The notes under the pieces: generated by a model
What the model was told of the DNA's origin: nothing
The model's database searches: none
Seen by the model: the letters and a program-made list of their open reading frames with translations, nothing else
Shown: in pieces, positions 36,361 through 44,435 of the stretch
Layout of the letters: every line of letters starts with the position of its first letter
Position numbering within the stretch: the first letter of the stretch is position 1
Program-made: the position numbers and the translations under genes
Source: Gammaproteobacteria bacterium
GTDB lineage: Bacteria; Pseudomonadota; Gammaproteobacteria; JAJDOJ01
Direction: 5' to 3'
DNA: 44,435 nucleotides
Assembly: GCA_026984215.1 (NCBI GenBank)
Contig: JALSSO010000092.1
Location: 1 to 44,435, forward strand

Positions 36361-37356
36361 TCAGGCTGTGTCCATCGGGCGCAGCCGCACCAGGATCCGC
36401 CCGCGCACCCGGCCGGCGAGCAGGTCGTCGAAGGCCGCCGGTAGGTCGTGGAGCGCGATTTCCCGGTCGACCACGGTCTCCAGGTCGGCCGGGCGCCAGG
36501 GGCCGGCCAGCCGCTCCCAGAGGGCCCGGCGCGCGGCGGCGGGGTAGTTGGCCGAGGTCACGCCCAGCAGGGCGACGCCGCGCAGGATGAAGGGCATGAC
36601 CGTGGTGTGCAGTTCGTGCCCGCCGGCCAGGCCGATGGCGACCACGTTGCCCCAGGGCCGGGTCTCGGCCAGCAGGGCGCAGAGCACTCCGCCGCCGACA
36701 TTGTCCAACGCGCCGCCCCAACGCGCCGAGGCCAGCGGGCGGGACGGTGCGGTGGGTGGCGGTAGCACGTCGGCCGCGCCGAGTCCCTGGAGCCATTGGG
36801 CATGTTGCGGACGGCGGGTCAGCGCCACCACCTCGAAGCCTTGTCGGACCAGGATCTGCACGGCGAGCGAGCCCACCCCGCCGGTGGCTCCGGTCACGGC
36901 GATGGGGCCTTGCGCGGGCCGTTGATGGTTGTCGAGCAGGCGTTGCAGGGCGGCGGCGGCGGTGAATCCGGCGGTGCCGAGAATCATGGCCTGGCGTAGA
37001 TCGAGCCCCGCCGGCAGCGGGACGACGCAGGTGGCCGGCACGCGCACCCGGCCGGCGTAGCCGCCGTCCAGGGTCTCGCTCAGGCCGCAGCCGGTCACCA
37101 GTACGGGATCGCCGGGAGCGAAAGCCGGATCATTGCTGTGCTCGACGTGTCCCGCCACGTCGATGCCGCCGATCAGGGGGCTGCGACGCAGGATGCGGCC
37201 GCGTCCGGTGCCGGCCAGGGCGTCCTTGTAGTTCACGGCCGACCAGTGCGCCTCGATGACCACCTCGCCGGGCGTGAGGTCGTCCACAGATACGGATTCG
37301 ATGCCGGCTCGGTGAGCCGGCTCGGTGTGGATGCGAAAGGCGGGGAAGCGCGCCAT
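36361..37356 (-). CDS. YhdH/AcuI-type NADPH-dependent reductase (MDR family)
   Basis: 331 residues of the zinc-free medium-chain dehydrogenase/quinone oxidoreductase group. GroES-like N-terminal half (SAVNYKDALAGTGRG, PLIGGIDVAGHVE), Rossmann half with VTGATGGVGSLAVQIL and a C-terminal block LHDLPAAFDDLLAGRVRGRILV. Best-studied relatives reduce acryloyl-CoA; others reduce quinones or enones, so the substrate here is open. Its ATG (37356) directly follows the purK stop with no gap (TGAATG), implying co-translation with the purine genes despite an unrelated job. Confidence 0.92.
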   Translation of the reverse strand: MARFPAFRIHTEPAHRAGIESVSVDDLTPGEVVIEAHWSAVNYKDALAGTGRGRILRRSPLIGGIDVAGHVEHSNDPAFAPGDPVLVTGCGLSETLDGGYAGRVRVPATCVVPLPAGLDLRQAMILGTAGFTAAAALQRLLDNHQRPAQGPIAVTGATGGVGSLAVQILVRQGFEVVALTRRPQHAQWLQGLGAADVLPPPTAPSRPLASARWGGALDNVGGGVLCALLAETRPWGNVVAIGLAGGHELHTTVMPFILRGVALLGVTSANYPAAARRALWERLAGPWRPADLETVVDREIALHDLPAAFDDLLAGRVRGRILVRLRPMDTA

Positions 37357-38487
37357 TCAGTCGGCCCCGAGGCTGCGGTGGATCTCCAGGGCGCGGCGCC
37401 GGGCGGTGTCCAGCTCGGGGTGAACGTAGCAGAAATGCCCCATCTTGCGTCCCGGCCGCGCGGTGCGTTTGCCGTAGAGGTGCAGCTTGGCGCGCGGATC
37501 GGCGAACAGCCGTTCCCAATGGGGCGAACCCTCCGCCCACAGGTCGCCCAATAGATTCACCATGGCCACCGGTGACAGGGCCGCGGTGTCGCCGGGTGGC
37601 AAGCCGCAGATCATGCGGACCTGTTGCTCGAACTGCGAGGTGATGCACACGTCCAGGGTGTAGTGGCCGCTGTTGTGCGGCCGAGGGGCGATCTCGTTGA
37701 CCAGGAGCCGGCCTTCGGTGGTGACGAAGAATTCCACGGCGAGCACGCCACAGTATTCCAGGCCGTGGGCGATGAGGGCGGCGGCGCGTCGGGCGCGCGC
37801 CGCCAGTTCGGGCGCGATCCGGGCCGGGACCGAGGACAGGAACAGGATACCGTCCCGGTGTTCGTTCTCGGCCACCGGAAAACACTGGATCTCGCCGTCC
37901 AGGCCGCGGGCCAGGACCACCGAGATCTCCCGATCCAGGTCCACCCGCCGTTCCAGGACGCAGGGCACGCGGCCCAGGGTCTCGTAGGCGCGCTCCAGGT
38001 CCGCGCGGCTGTGCACGGGAAGCTGCCCCTTGCCGTCGTAGCCCATCTCGGCGCGCTTGAGGATCGCGGGCATGGGGATGGCGCGCGCGGCGATGGCCAG
38101 GCTCTGCTCGTCCAGGATTTCGGCGTAGGGCACCGTGGCCAGCCCGAGGGCGCAGACCAGGCGCTTTTCGCGGATGCGGTTTTGGGTCATGGACAACGCC
38201 TTGGCCGAAGGGCGCACCGGCACGTCCCGGGCCAGCCGCTCCAGTGTGGCCGCGGGGACGTTCTCGAACTCGGTGGTGACCACGGCACAGTCGCGGGCGA
38301 GCTGGTCCAGGGCCCAGGGATCCTCGTAGGCGGCGTGCAGGTGCTCGTCGGCGATGCGTCCGGCGGGGCTGTCCGGATCGGGGTCGAGCACGATCACCCG
38401 ATAGCCCATGGTGCGGGCGGCCACGGTGAACATGCGCCCGAGCTGCCCGCCGCCGAGCATGCCCAGGGTCCGGCCGGGCAAGATCAT
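37357..38487 (-). CDS. purK: N5-carboxyaminoimidazole ribonucleotide synthetase
   Basis: ATP- and bicarbonate-dependent conversion of AIR to N5-CAIR in purine synthesis. 376 residues, ATP-grasp fold: [12 protein letters not shown] at the N-terminus, [18 protein letters not shown] (ATP-grasp glycine loop), [26 protein letters not shown], and [18 protein letters not shown]. The frame is open back to 39078 through purE, but ATG 38487 overlaps the purE stop (ATGA) and starts the canonical sequence. Confidence 0.97.
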   Translation of the reverse strand: MILPGRTLGMLGGGQLGRMFTVAARTMGYRVIVLDPDPDSPAGRIADEHLHAAYEDPWALDQLARDCAVVTTEFENVPAATLERLARDVPVRPSAKALSMTQNRIREKRLVCALGLATVPYAEILDEQSLAIAARAIPMPAILKRAEMGYDGKGQLPVHSRADLERAYETLGRVPCVLERRVDLDREISVVLARGLDGEIQCFPVAENEHRDGILFLSSVPARIAPELAARARRAAALIAHGLEYCGVLAVEFFVTTEGRLLVNEIAPRPHNSGHYTLDVCITSQFEQQVRMICGLPPGDTAALSPVAMVNLLGDLWAEGSPHWERLFADPRAKLHLYGKRTARPGRKMGHFCYVHPELDTARRRALEIHRSLGAD

Positions 38488-38996
38488 GCGGAGTCGGGCA
38501 GGCGCATGGCGAGCACGCGCTCGCGCTGCTCGCGCCGAAACGCCTCCAGCCGTTCCGCTGGCGTCCCGCCGCCGGCGGCCAGCAAGGCCACCGCGAACAG
38601 GCCCGCGTTGGCCGCGCCCGCCTCGCCGATGGCGAAGGTGGCCACCGGCACGCCCTTGGGCATCTGCACGATGGACAGCAGCGAGTCCTGCCCCTTGAGA
38701 TAGCGGGAGGGAACCGGCACACCCAGCACCGGCAGTGTGGTCATGGCCGCGAGCATCCCGGGCAGGTGTGCGGCGCCGCCGGCGCCGGCGATGATGCAGC
38801 GCAGGCCGCGGCCGCGGGCGGTTCGGGCGTAGTCGTAGAGTAGCTCGGGGGTGCGGTGGGCGGAGACCACCCGGGCCTCGTAGGAGACGTCGAAGGCGCG
38901 CAGTTGCGCCACGGCGTGTTCCATCACCGGCCAGTCGCTGTCGCTCCCCATGACCACCCCGACCAGCGGGGTCACGGACTGCTCGTTCATGGCCAT
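38484..38996 (-). CDS. purE: N5-carboxyaminoimidazole ribonucleotide mutase (class I PurE)
   Basis: Moves the carboxyl group of N5-CAIR to give CAIR. 170 residues. Conserved [23 protein letters not shown] with catalytic H47, [11 protein letters not shown] and [20 protein letters not shown]. Class I, as expected next to PurK. ATG 38996; divergent from purC across only 64 bp. purE and purC meeting head to head suggests shared control, but I see no clear PurR-type box. Confidence 0.98.
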   Translation of the reverse strand: MAMNEQSVTPLVGVVMGSDSDWPVMEHAVAQLRAFDVSYEARVVSAHRTPELLYDYARTARGRGLRCIIAGAGGAAHLPGMLAAMTTLPVLGVPVPSRYLKGQDSLLSIVQMPKGVPVATFAIGEAGAANAGLFAVALLAAGGGTPAERLEAFRREQRERVLAMRLPDSA

Positions 38997-39047
38997 CCCG
39001 TCGTGGGCCGTGAAAACGGCGAATTTTGCGCCATTTGGGTCGTGGGT

Positions 39048-39053
39048 TAAAGT
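39048..39053 (+). promoter_or_regulatory. Candidate -10 of purC, very close to the start codon
   Basis: TAAAGT ends 7 bp before the purC ATG; a TTGCGC lies 16 bp upstream. No Shine-Dalgarno sequence is present before the ATG. If this is the real -10, the transcript would begin at or next to the ATG, giving a leaderless mRNA. Weak evidence on its own. Confidence 0.25.
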
Positions 39054-39060
39054 TCACGCC

Positions 39061-39966
39061 ATGATCCAGGCGCTGCAACCCCTCTACGAAAGCCGGATTC
39101 CGGGGCTCGAGCTATTACACCGCGGCAAGGTGCGGGATCTGTACGCGGTGGACGCGCGGCGCATGCTCATGGTGGCCACGGACCGGATCTCGGCCTTCGA
39201 TGTGGTGCTGCCCACACCCATCCCGGGCAAGGGCGTGATGCTCACGCGCATCTCCAATTTCTGGTTCGGACGCATGACCTCTCTGGTGCCCAATCACCTC
39301 ACGGGGGTCGATCCGGCCGGCGTGGTTCCCGCCGAGGCGCCCCAGCGTGAGCGGATCGTGGCGCGGGCGGTGGTGGTCCGCCGGTTCCGGCCGCTGCCGG
39401 TGGAGGCCATCGTGCGCGGTTATCTCATCGGTTCGGGCTGGAAGGACTACCGGCGCACGGGGGCGGTGTGCGGGCTCCGGCTGCCGGCGGGCCTGCGACT
39501 GGCCGACCGGCTGCCCGAGCCCATCTACACGCCCTCCACCAAGGCCGCCGCCGGGGCGCACGACGAGAACATCGACTTCGACGCCACGGTGGGCCTGCTC
39601 GGCGGACCCCTGGCCGAGCAGGTGCGCGAGCTCGCCCTGGCGCTGTACCGCGAAGCGGCGGAGTACGCCCTACAGCGGGGCATCATCATCGCCGACACCA
39701 AGTTCGAGTTCGGCCTCGACGAGCAGGGACGGGTGGCGCTCATCGACGAACTGCTCACACCCGACTCCTCTCGCTTCTGGCCGGCCGACCGCTGGCGCCC
39801 CGGTGAGAACCCGCCGAGCTTCGACAAGCAGTATGTCCGCGACTACTTGGAGACCCTGGACTGGGACAAGCGTCCGCCGGGCCCGGAACTGCCGCCGGAG
39901 GTGGTGCGCGAGACCCGGGCCCGCTACCTCCAGGCCCTGGAGATCCTCACCGGCGAGACCTTGTGA
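39061..39966 (+). CDS. purC: SAICAR synthetase
   Basis: Joins CAIR and aspartate with ATP. 301 residues, the longer (eukaryote-like) size class rather than the 237-residue E. coli type. Motifs: [56 protein letters not shown], and [15 protein letters not shown]. The frame is open to 38950, but ATG 39061 gives the family start. Divergent from purE, so three steps of purine synthesis around CAIR sit side by side. Confidence 0.97.
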   Translation: MIQALQPLYESRIPGLELLHRGKVRDLYAVDARRMLMVATDRISAFDVVLPTPIPGKGVMLTRISNFWFGRMTSLVPNHLTGVDPAGVVPAEAPQRERIVARAVVVRRFRPLPVEAIVRGYLIGSGWKDYRRTGAVCGLRLPAGLRLADRLPEPIYTPSTKAAAGAHDENIDFDATVGLLGGPLAEQVRELALALYREAAEYALQRGIIIADTKFEFGLDEQGRVALIDELLTPDSSRFWPADRWRPGENPPSFDKQYVRDYLETLDWDKRPPGPELPPEVVRETRARYLQALEILTGETL

Positions 39967-40051
39967 GCGGGCCGCCGGCGCCGTGGTTCGGGGTTCGTTC
40001 CGGGGGTCGGATACAATGCCGGTCCCATGAACCGGTGAAGGGGGATCGACC

Positions 40052-40378
40052 ATGCCCCGATGGCTGTCCGATCTGGGTCCCTTGCGTTGGATGCTGGCGC
40101 TGCTCGTGGCGCTGGTGGTGTTGATGGCCCCGGCGGCCCTCGGCGAGACGCGCCTGGACTGGCCCATGGTGGTGCCCACCGTGGTGGCGCCGGCGGTGGC
40201 GCCCATCCTGTTCTTCGTCCTGATGCTGGACGTGCTCATGACGCGGGTGCTGATGTCGAGCGCCGACCCCGCCGGCCGGGCCCGGCTGCGCCGTGCCCTG
40301 GTGTTCGATCTGGCCGTGACGGGCGTCCTGGTGCTGGCCTGGGCCCCGTTCTTCCTGCGGTTGACGGGGGTCCTGTGA
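40052..40378 (+). CDS. Small three-helix membrane protein, unknown
   Basis: 108 residues with three predicted membrane helices (about 11-31, 40-62, 82-104) and a positively charged loop (AGRARLRRAL) between the second and third. I do not recognise the family. ATG 40052 follows a strong GAAGGGGG ribosome site. A three-codon mini-frame ATG AAC CGG TGA sits just upstream (about 40027-40038), with its stop touching that site. The TGA of this gene overlaps the GTG of the next gene, so the pair is likely coupled. Small inner-membrane protein is all that can be said. Confidence 0.75.
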   Translation: MPRWLSDLGPLRWMLALLVALVVLMAPAALGETRLDWPMVVPTVVAPAVAPILFFVLMLDVLMTRVLMSSADPAGRARLRRALVFDLAVTGVLVLAWAPFFLRLTGVL

Positions 40379-40773
40379 GCGTGGAGCTGTCGGTGGTGGT
40401 GGACGGCGAGCGGGTGTTGCGTTACGACCGCGACCACCCGCTGGATGCACGGCAGCAACGCTCGCTCGCCGAGATGGACCGGCGCATGGACGGCGGGTTC
40501 GAGCTGGCGGGCCGGCGGCTGGAGCGGCCGGATCCCGTGGCGCGGGCGCAGTTCGTGGCCACGGCCTTGCTCCAGGCGCTGGACCGCGGCGACGATGCGT
40601 TGGCGGCCGCCGGGACGGCCTGGCTGGCCACCCGGTTTCCCGAACTCCAGCAGGTGAGGATCACCCGCCACGCGGGCCGGGATCCCACCATCGAGCTGAT
40701 CTTCGATCGCCCCTACACGCCCGAGGCGCGCGTTTCCTTCACCCCCGATCCCACCCGCGGAACGGCGGGATGA
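40375..40773 (+). CDS. Conserved-looking hypothetical protein, coupled to the upstream membrane protein
   Basis: 132 residues, start GTG 40375 overlapping the previous stop (GTGA); GTG 40381 is an alternative. The sequence alternates strands and acidic/basic helices (VELSVVVDGERVLRYDRDHPLDARQQ, then RMDGGFELAG, FVATALLQALDRGDDALAAAGTAWLA, and a strand pair VRITRHAGRDPTIELIFDRPY). No signal peptide or membrane helix, so cytosolic. Family not recognised. Good coding character (high third-position GC, coupled start). Confidence 0.7.
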   Translation: MSVELSVVVDGERVLRYDRDHPLDARQQRSLAEMDRRMDGGFELAGRRLERPDPVARAQFVATALLQALDRGDDALAAAGTAWLATRFPELQQVRITRHAGRDPTIELIFDRPYTPEARVSFTPDPTRGTAG

Positions 40774-40840
40774 GCGCTCCGGACGACCGGGTGCTCTGCC
40801 GGCCTTTTCGGCGCCGGCGGCCACGGTCCGGCCCGGCGGG

Positions 40841-40846
40841 TATAAT
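40841..40846 (+). promoter_or_regulatory. Perfect -10 (TATAAT) six bases before a start codon
   Basis: TATAAT is followed by GGTTTC and then the ATG at 40853, so the expected transcription start falls on the initiation codon. No ribosome site precedes this ATG. No -35 is visible at 16-18 bp (the region is GC-rich). Consistent with a leaderless transcript, or with the true start being the in-frame ATG at 40862. Confidence 0.5.
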
Positions 40847-40852
40847 GGTTTC

Positions 40853-41542
40853 ATGAGCCCGATGCATCCGCGGTGGCTGCTGCTCGTGGCACTGGCACTG
40901 CTGCCGGTGGCCGGGGCCTTCGCCTCGGTGGTGGGGGTGCGTGTGTTCGACGCCGCCACCGGCGATCCGCTGGCCGGTGCCGCGGTCTGTCTGGGCACGC
41001 CGGCCGAGCCGGACCAGTTCGGCGCGCTGCGCACCGATGCCGAGGGCCGCGTGGCGTTCCACGACATCACGCAGACCCCACTCGTGCTCACCGTCTCCCG
41101 GCCGGGGTATCGAGGGGTGCGCAAGTCTTTCCCCGCCGCCGCCTATGACCGGGTGTTCCAGGTGCGCCTGGCGCGCGGCGGGCTGGGTCCGCGCTGCGTG
41201 GCCCCACGGCGGGCGGGGACCGCGAGTGGCAGTCCCGGCGGGGAGCGCGGGCCGGCCCTGTCCGTGGACATTCTCGGCGGTCCCACCACGGCCACGCCCG
41301 AGGTGCAGCTGCGCATCCGCGTCCATGGCAAGGCGACCGAGTACCGGGTGAGCGAGGATCCCGCTTTCCGGGGTTCCTCCTGGTTGCCTTACACGAAGGC
41401 GCCGGTGACCTTCCGCCTTTCCCCTACGCCCGGACCGAAGACGCTCTACGTCCAGATCCGGCTCCAGCGCGAGGTCGGCGGCGGCCGGGTGGTGATCGAA
41501 TCCGAGGTGGTCAAGGTGCCCGTGGTGTACACGGGCTCGTGA
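40853..41542 (+). CDS. Secreted protein with a carboxypeptidase-regulatory-like domain
   Basis: 229 residues. Signal peptide at the N-terminus (RWLLLVALALLPVAGAFAS, cleavage near AFA-S). Residues about 25-110 resemble the transthyretin-like carboxypeptidase regulatory domain: VVGVRVFDAATGDPLAGAAVCLG, LRTDAEGRVAFHDI, LTVSRPGYRGVRKSF. A Gly/Ser/Arg linker leads to a second beta-rich domain (TATPEVQLRIRVHG...VIESEVVKVPVVY). Two cysteines (C45-region and RCVAP) could form a disulfide. Likely periplasmic or outer-surface; function unknown. ATG 40853 lies 6 bp after a TATAAT. Confidence 0.75.
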   Translation: MSPMHPRWLLLVALALLPVAGAFASVVGVRVFDAATGDPLAGAAVCLGTPAEPDQFGALRTDAEGRVAFHDITQTPLVLTVSRPGYRGVRKSFPAAAYDRVFQVRLARGGLGPRCVAPRRAGTASGSPGGERGPALSVDILGGPTTATPEVQLRIRVHGKATEYRVSEDPAFRGSSWLPYTKAPVTFRLSPTPGPKTLYVQIRLQREVGGGRVVIESEVVKVPVVYTGS

Positions 41543-41624
41543 GCACATCGGGCGCGCCGGTTCCGGGGCTCGCCGCCGGGACCACGCCTGCCGGGACGAA
41601 CACGCATCCATCATCGCATCCATC

Positions 41625-43997
41625 ATGAAGCTGCGCACCCAGATCGGTTTGGTCCTGGTGCTGTTCGGCATCGTGCCCCTGCTCGTGGCGTTGGCCATCA
41701 ACCTGCCGTTCGTGCTCGAGCAGCTGGAGGTGTTCTATCACAAGGCCTATCTCCAGACGCTGCGGGCGGACTTCAGCGATCTGGACCAGCACCTGGCCAG
41801 CCGGCGGGAGACGGCGCGCCTGCTGGCCAAGGTCCCGGAGCCCGGCCTGGTCTGGGAGGAGCCTTCCGCCGGCGCGCCGCATCCCCAGATCAGCCTGGAG
41901 GAGGCTCGCACGCGCTACGCGGGGTGGATCAACCAGATCCTCTACGACCAGCCCGACATCATCCAGGTCTTGTTCGTGGATGGAAAGGGAGCACCCACGT
42001 TCTGGCTGGCCCGCACCGAGGACCATCCCGCCTTGGAGCCCCTGCCGAAGCTCATCGACCAGCCCGAGCGCAAACACCTGATGGCCGGATTGCGGCTGCC
42101 GCCCGGCGGCGTCTTCGTCAGTCCGATCATCATCGGCCCCGGCGGCGTGGACGGCGCGGGCCCGGGCACGCGGCTCATGCTGCGCCTGGTCAGTCCCGTG
42201 TATCCGCCTCCGGCGGGCGACAGCGCGCCGACGATGCGCAGCCCCCTCGGCGCGGTGGTTCTGTCCATCGACATCGGCGGCCTGGCCCGCATGTACCGGA
42301 ACACCTATTGGGTCACTTCGGACGGCGCCTATCTGCACGACAGCCTGAAAGCGCGCGGCGGGGAGAACGCATTCGAGGATTTCCCCGGGCTGGAGGCGCT
42401 GTTCAAGAAGCGCACGCTGGTCCTCTGGGAGGGGGAGGGGGACGAGCAGGTCATCTGGGTGCCCCTGTTCGCCACCGAGCGGGGCGAGCCCCTGTGGGTC
42501 GGCCGCCGGGTGGATGTCACGCCCATCCACCGCGTGCAGCGGGTGATCGCGTTCCGCGTGGCGGTCATCGTGCTGGCGTTGCTGGTGGTGGTCTGGCTGC
42601 TGGCGCGTTGGATGGCCGGGCGCCTCGAACGGTTCAGCAACGAGCTGGGCGACGGGCTGCGGCGGGTGTTGGAAGGAGGCGAGGCGGTGCGGTTTCGTTG
42701 GCGCGGGCCCGCCGAGCTACGTCGCCTGGCGCGCACCCTCAACCGCCTGGCCCGCGCCCACGCCGAAAACGTGCGCGCCATGCAGGCGCACGCCCGGGAG
42801 CTCGAAGAGAGCAACCGTTACAAGAGCGAGTTCTTGGCCAATATCAGCCACGAGCTGCGCACGCCGCTCAACTCCATTCTGTTGCTCTCCAAGCTGCTGG
42901 CCGAGGGACACGAGGGACGGTTGTCTCCCGAGCAGCGCCGTCAGGCCGAGGTGATCCACGAGGCCGGCACCGATCTCATGCGCATGATCGACAATGTGCT
43001 GGACCTGGCACGTATCGAGGCGCGCCGGTATGGCTTCCACATCGAAGAGGTGTCGCTGCCGGCGCTGCTGGAAGACCTGCGTGAACTGTTCGAGCCACAG
43101 TTCCGCGACAAGGGATTGTATCTACGCGTGGAGGTGGCCCCGGACGCACCCACACACATCCGCACCGACGCCGACAAGCTGGCGCAGATCCTGCGCAACT
43201 TCCTGGCCAATGCCGTGAAATTCACCCTGCACGGCGGCGTCACGGTGCGGCTGCGACGCAATCCGGGCCCCGAGGCGGCCACGCTGCCCGTGCGCATCGA
43301 CGTGGTCGACACCGGCATCGGCATTCCGCGGGACAAGCAGGGCTTCATCTTCGAGGCCTTCGAGCAGGCCGACGGCTCGACCAGCCGGCGCTTCGGAGGC
43401 ACCGGGCTGGGGCTGACCATCAGCCGGGAGCTCTCGCGCCTGCTCGGCGGGCGTATCGAACTGGAGAGCGAGGAGGGTCGGGGATCGACCTTTTCCCTGT
43501 TGCTTCCGGAGCAGATGCCCGCCCCCACCGAAGCCCCGCGGGGAGCGGCGCCGGAGCAGGCGCCCGGCCCGGAAACGGCCGCGGCCGACTCCAGGGGTGG
43601 GGCCGGCACCGGCCGCCGTTTCGCGGGGCGCCAACTGCTGGTGATCGAGCCGGATCTCGACCGGCTGCTGGCCCTCGGTCCCAGCCTGGAGGCACTCGGG
43701 TTCGCGGTGACCGCCGTCGGCGATCTCGACGAGGCGTCCGAGAGCCTGGACGGTTCCGAGGTGTTCGACGTGATCGTGGCCGATATAATGCGTCTGTCAG
43801 AGGGTCCGGAGCAGGCCATCCGCCACATTCGCAGCCTGCCGGGCACGGAGGCGGCCCTGCTGCTGGTGATGGCCGCCGCGCCCGATCCGGAGACCGCGGC
43901 GCTGTGGCGGCAGGCCGGTGCCGACGTGGTGTTGCCGCCCGAGGCCGGGCCGGGCGAGCTGGAACAACGGCTCGCCGAACTGCTGGAGGTCCGGTAG
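41625..43997 (+). CDS. Transmembrane sensor histidine kinase with degenerate C-terminal receiver
   Basis: 790 residues. Membrane helices at about 5-27 and 307-327 enclose a 280-residue periplasmic sensor region of likely Cache type (RRETARLLAKVPEPGLVW, FVDGKGAPTFWLAR, VVLSIDIGGLARMY). A HAMP-like linker follows, then HisKA with H409 in ISHELRTPLNSI, the ATPase (NFLANAVKF, DTGIGIP, GGTGLGL), a Pro/Ala linker and a receiver-like end (about 668-790). The receiver has D720 but lacks the conserved Lys (DVVLPP at 768-771) and the Thr/Ser (LLVMAAAP), so phosphotransfer to it is doubtful. The next gene, a response regulator, is the likely target. Confidence 0.9.
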   Translation: MKLRTQIGLVLVLFGIVPLLVALAINLPFVLEQLEVFYHKAYLQTLRADFSDLDQHLASRRETARLLAKVPEPGLVWEEPSAGAPHPQISLEEARTRYAGWINQILYDQPDIIQVLFVDGKGAPTFWLARTEDHPALEPLPKLIDQPERKHLMAGLRLPPGGVFVSPIIIGPGGVDGAGPGTRLMLRLVSPVYPPPAGDSAPTMRSPLGAVVLSIDIGGLARMYRNTYWVTSDGAYLHDSLKARGGENAFEDFPGLEALFKKRTLVLWEGEGDEQVIWVPLFATERGEPLWVGRRVDVTPIHRVQRVIAFRVAVIVLALLVVVWLLARWMAGRLERFSNELGDGLRRVLEGGEAVRFRWRGPAELRRLARTLNRLARAHAENVRAMQAHARELEESNRYKSEFLANISHELRTPLNSILLLSKLLAEGHEGRLSPEQRRQAEVIHEAGTDLMRMIDNVLDLARIEARRYGFHIEEVSLPALLEDLRELFEPQFRDKGLYLRVEVAPDAPTHIRTDADKLAQILRNFLANAVKFTLHGGVTVRLRRNPGPEAATLPVRIDVVDTGIGIPRDKQGFIFEAFEQADGSTSRRFGGTGLGLTISRELSRLLGGRIELESEEGRGSTFSLLLPEQMPAPTEAPRGAAPEQAPGPETAAADSRGGAGTGRRFAGRQLLVIEPDLDRLLALGPSLEALGFAVTAVGDLDEASESLDGSEVFDVIVADIMRLSEGPEQAIRHIRSLPGTEAALLLVMAAAPDPETAALWRQAGADVVLPPEAGPGELEQRLAELLEVR

Positions 43998-44115
43998 CGG
44001 CGCCGGTGTCCCGCCACTGGCCATGCAACACCCACGATTCACGATCATGAATGCGCGCAGCAGCACATCGGGGCACGGGGCGCGTCGTCCACCGCGGGGA
44101 GGTCGGCGCTGAACC

Positions 44116-44435
44116 ATGGCGGGAAACCCCAGGCCCGCCGCGCGCTTCCGGGTGTTGCTGGTCGACGACAACGCCAACAACATCTACGCCCTGCGCTCGC
44201 TCATCCACAAGCACCTGCCGCACGTGGAGGTACTGGAGGCCACCTCCGGACGGGAGGCCATCGAGACCGCCCTGGCCCACCCGGACATCGATCTCATCAT
44301 CCTCGACGTGCAGATGCCGGGCATGGACGGGTTCCAGACGGCCTCCATGCTCAAGCTGCGCAAAAAGACGCGCGACATCCCCATCATCTTCCTGACCGCG
44401 GCCTTCAAGACGCAGGAGTTCCAGGAAAAGGGCTA
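44116..44435 (+). CDS. Response regulator, N-terminal receiver (cut by window end)
   Basis: Open frame from ATG 44116 to the window end, 106 complete codons. Receiver motifs: VLLVDDNANNIYALRSL (acidic pair), LIILDVQMPGMDGFQ (acceptor Asp) and IIFLTAAFKTQEF (conserved Thr). The conserved Lys and any output domain lie beyond the edge. A stop codon directly upstream (TGA at 44110) fixes this ATG as the first possible start; GGAGG is 13 nt away, somewhat far. It follows the sensor kinase by 118 bp and is its probable partner; the output domain cannot be seen. Confidence 0.88.
   Translation, partial: MAGNPRPAARFRVLLVDDNANNIYALRSLIHKHLPHVEVLEATSGREAIETALAHPDIDLIILDVQMPGMDGFQTASMLKLRKKTRDIPIIFLTAAFKTQEFQEKG

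Noticed and set aside
38997-39060. PurR operator in the purE/purC divergent region
   Set aside because: No palindrome like ACGCAAACGTTTGCGT; the AATTTTGCGCCATT patch is not symmetrical.

Overview
The window is a GC-rich stretch of a bacterial chromosome. Gene content and order point to a gammaproteobacterium, probably near the Chromatiales/Ectothiorhodospiraceae. The markers are: def-fmt-rsmB-DUF4390-ntrYX-trkAH diverging from lysM-dprA-smg-topA-tsaC; aerobic HemF; BioA followed by a beta-carbonic anhydrase; and a MoxR/vWA/BatD operon. The placement is inferred from synteny and protein style, not from a 16S gene. I see no rRNA, tRNA, CRISPR array, prophage or complete insertion sequence. Almost all of it is ordinary, densely packed core genome.

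Layout. 1-747 is the 3' part of obgE. 787-4434 (minus) is a two-gene signalling unit: a soluble receiver-headed histidine kinase followed by a REC-PAS-GGDEF-EAL response regulator for c-di-GMP. 4604-6070 is a lone UDP-sugar 6-dehydrogenase (TviB/WbpA type) with an odd N-terminus and an internal insertion. 6157-13001 (minus) holds hemF and then, in transcription order, lysM lipoprotein, dprA, smg, topA and tsaC. 13216-23659 (plus) runs def, fmt, rsmB, DUF4390, ntrY, ntrX, trkA, trkH and a small methyltransferase: N-terminal formylation/deformylation, rRNA methylation, a nitrogen/redox-type two-component system and K+ uptake.

23932-32165 (plus) is a MoxR-type operon: MoxR ATPase, DUF58, DUF4381, two membrane vWA proteins, a TPR protein and BatD. 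Most junctions overlap (TTGA, ATGA, GTGA), which suggests translational coupling. Two things break the pattern: a roughly 145-bp MITE-like inverted-repeat element plus about 225 bp of noncoding DNA between the two vWA genes, and an uninterrupted run of 48 glutamines (CAA/CAG) in the TPR protein, followed by a very long charged, presumably disordered region.

32155-44435 is a mosaic of small units: ttcA (minus); bioA-can; sufE and a Mut7-C RNase-like protein; purE-purK-YhdH-type reductase (minus) diverging from purC; two small unknown genes; a secreted protein; a transmembrane sensor kinase with a degenerate C-terminal receiver; and the start of a response regulator cut by the window edge.

No clearly new multigene system is visible. 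The best leads are the poly-Q/disordered TPR component of the MoxR operon, the MITE-like insertion inside that operon, the anomalous UDP-sugar dehydrogenase, and possible leaderless transcripts at purC and at the secreted-protein gene.
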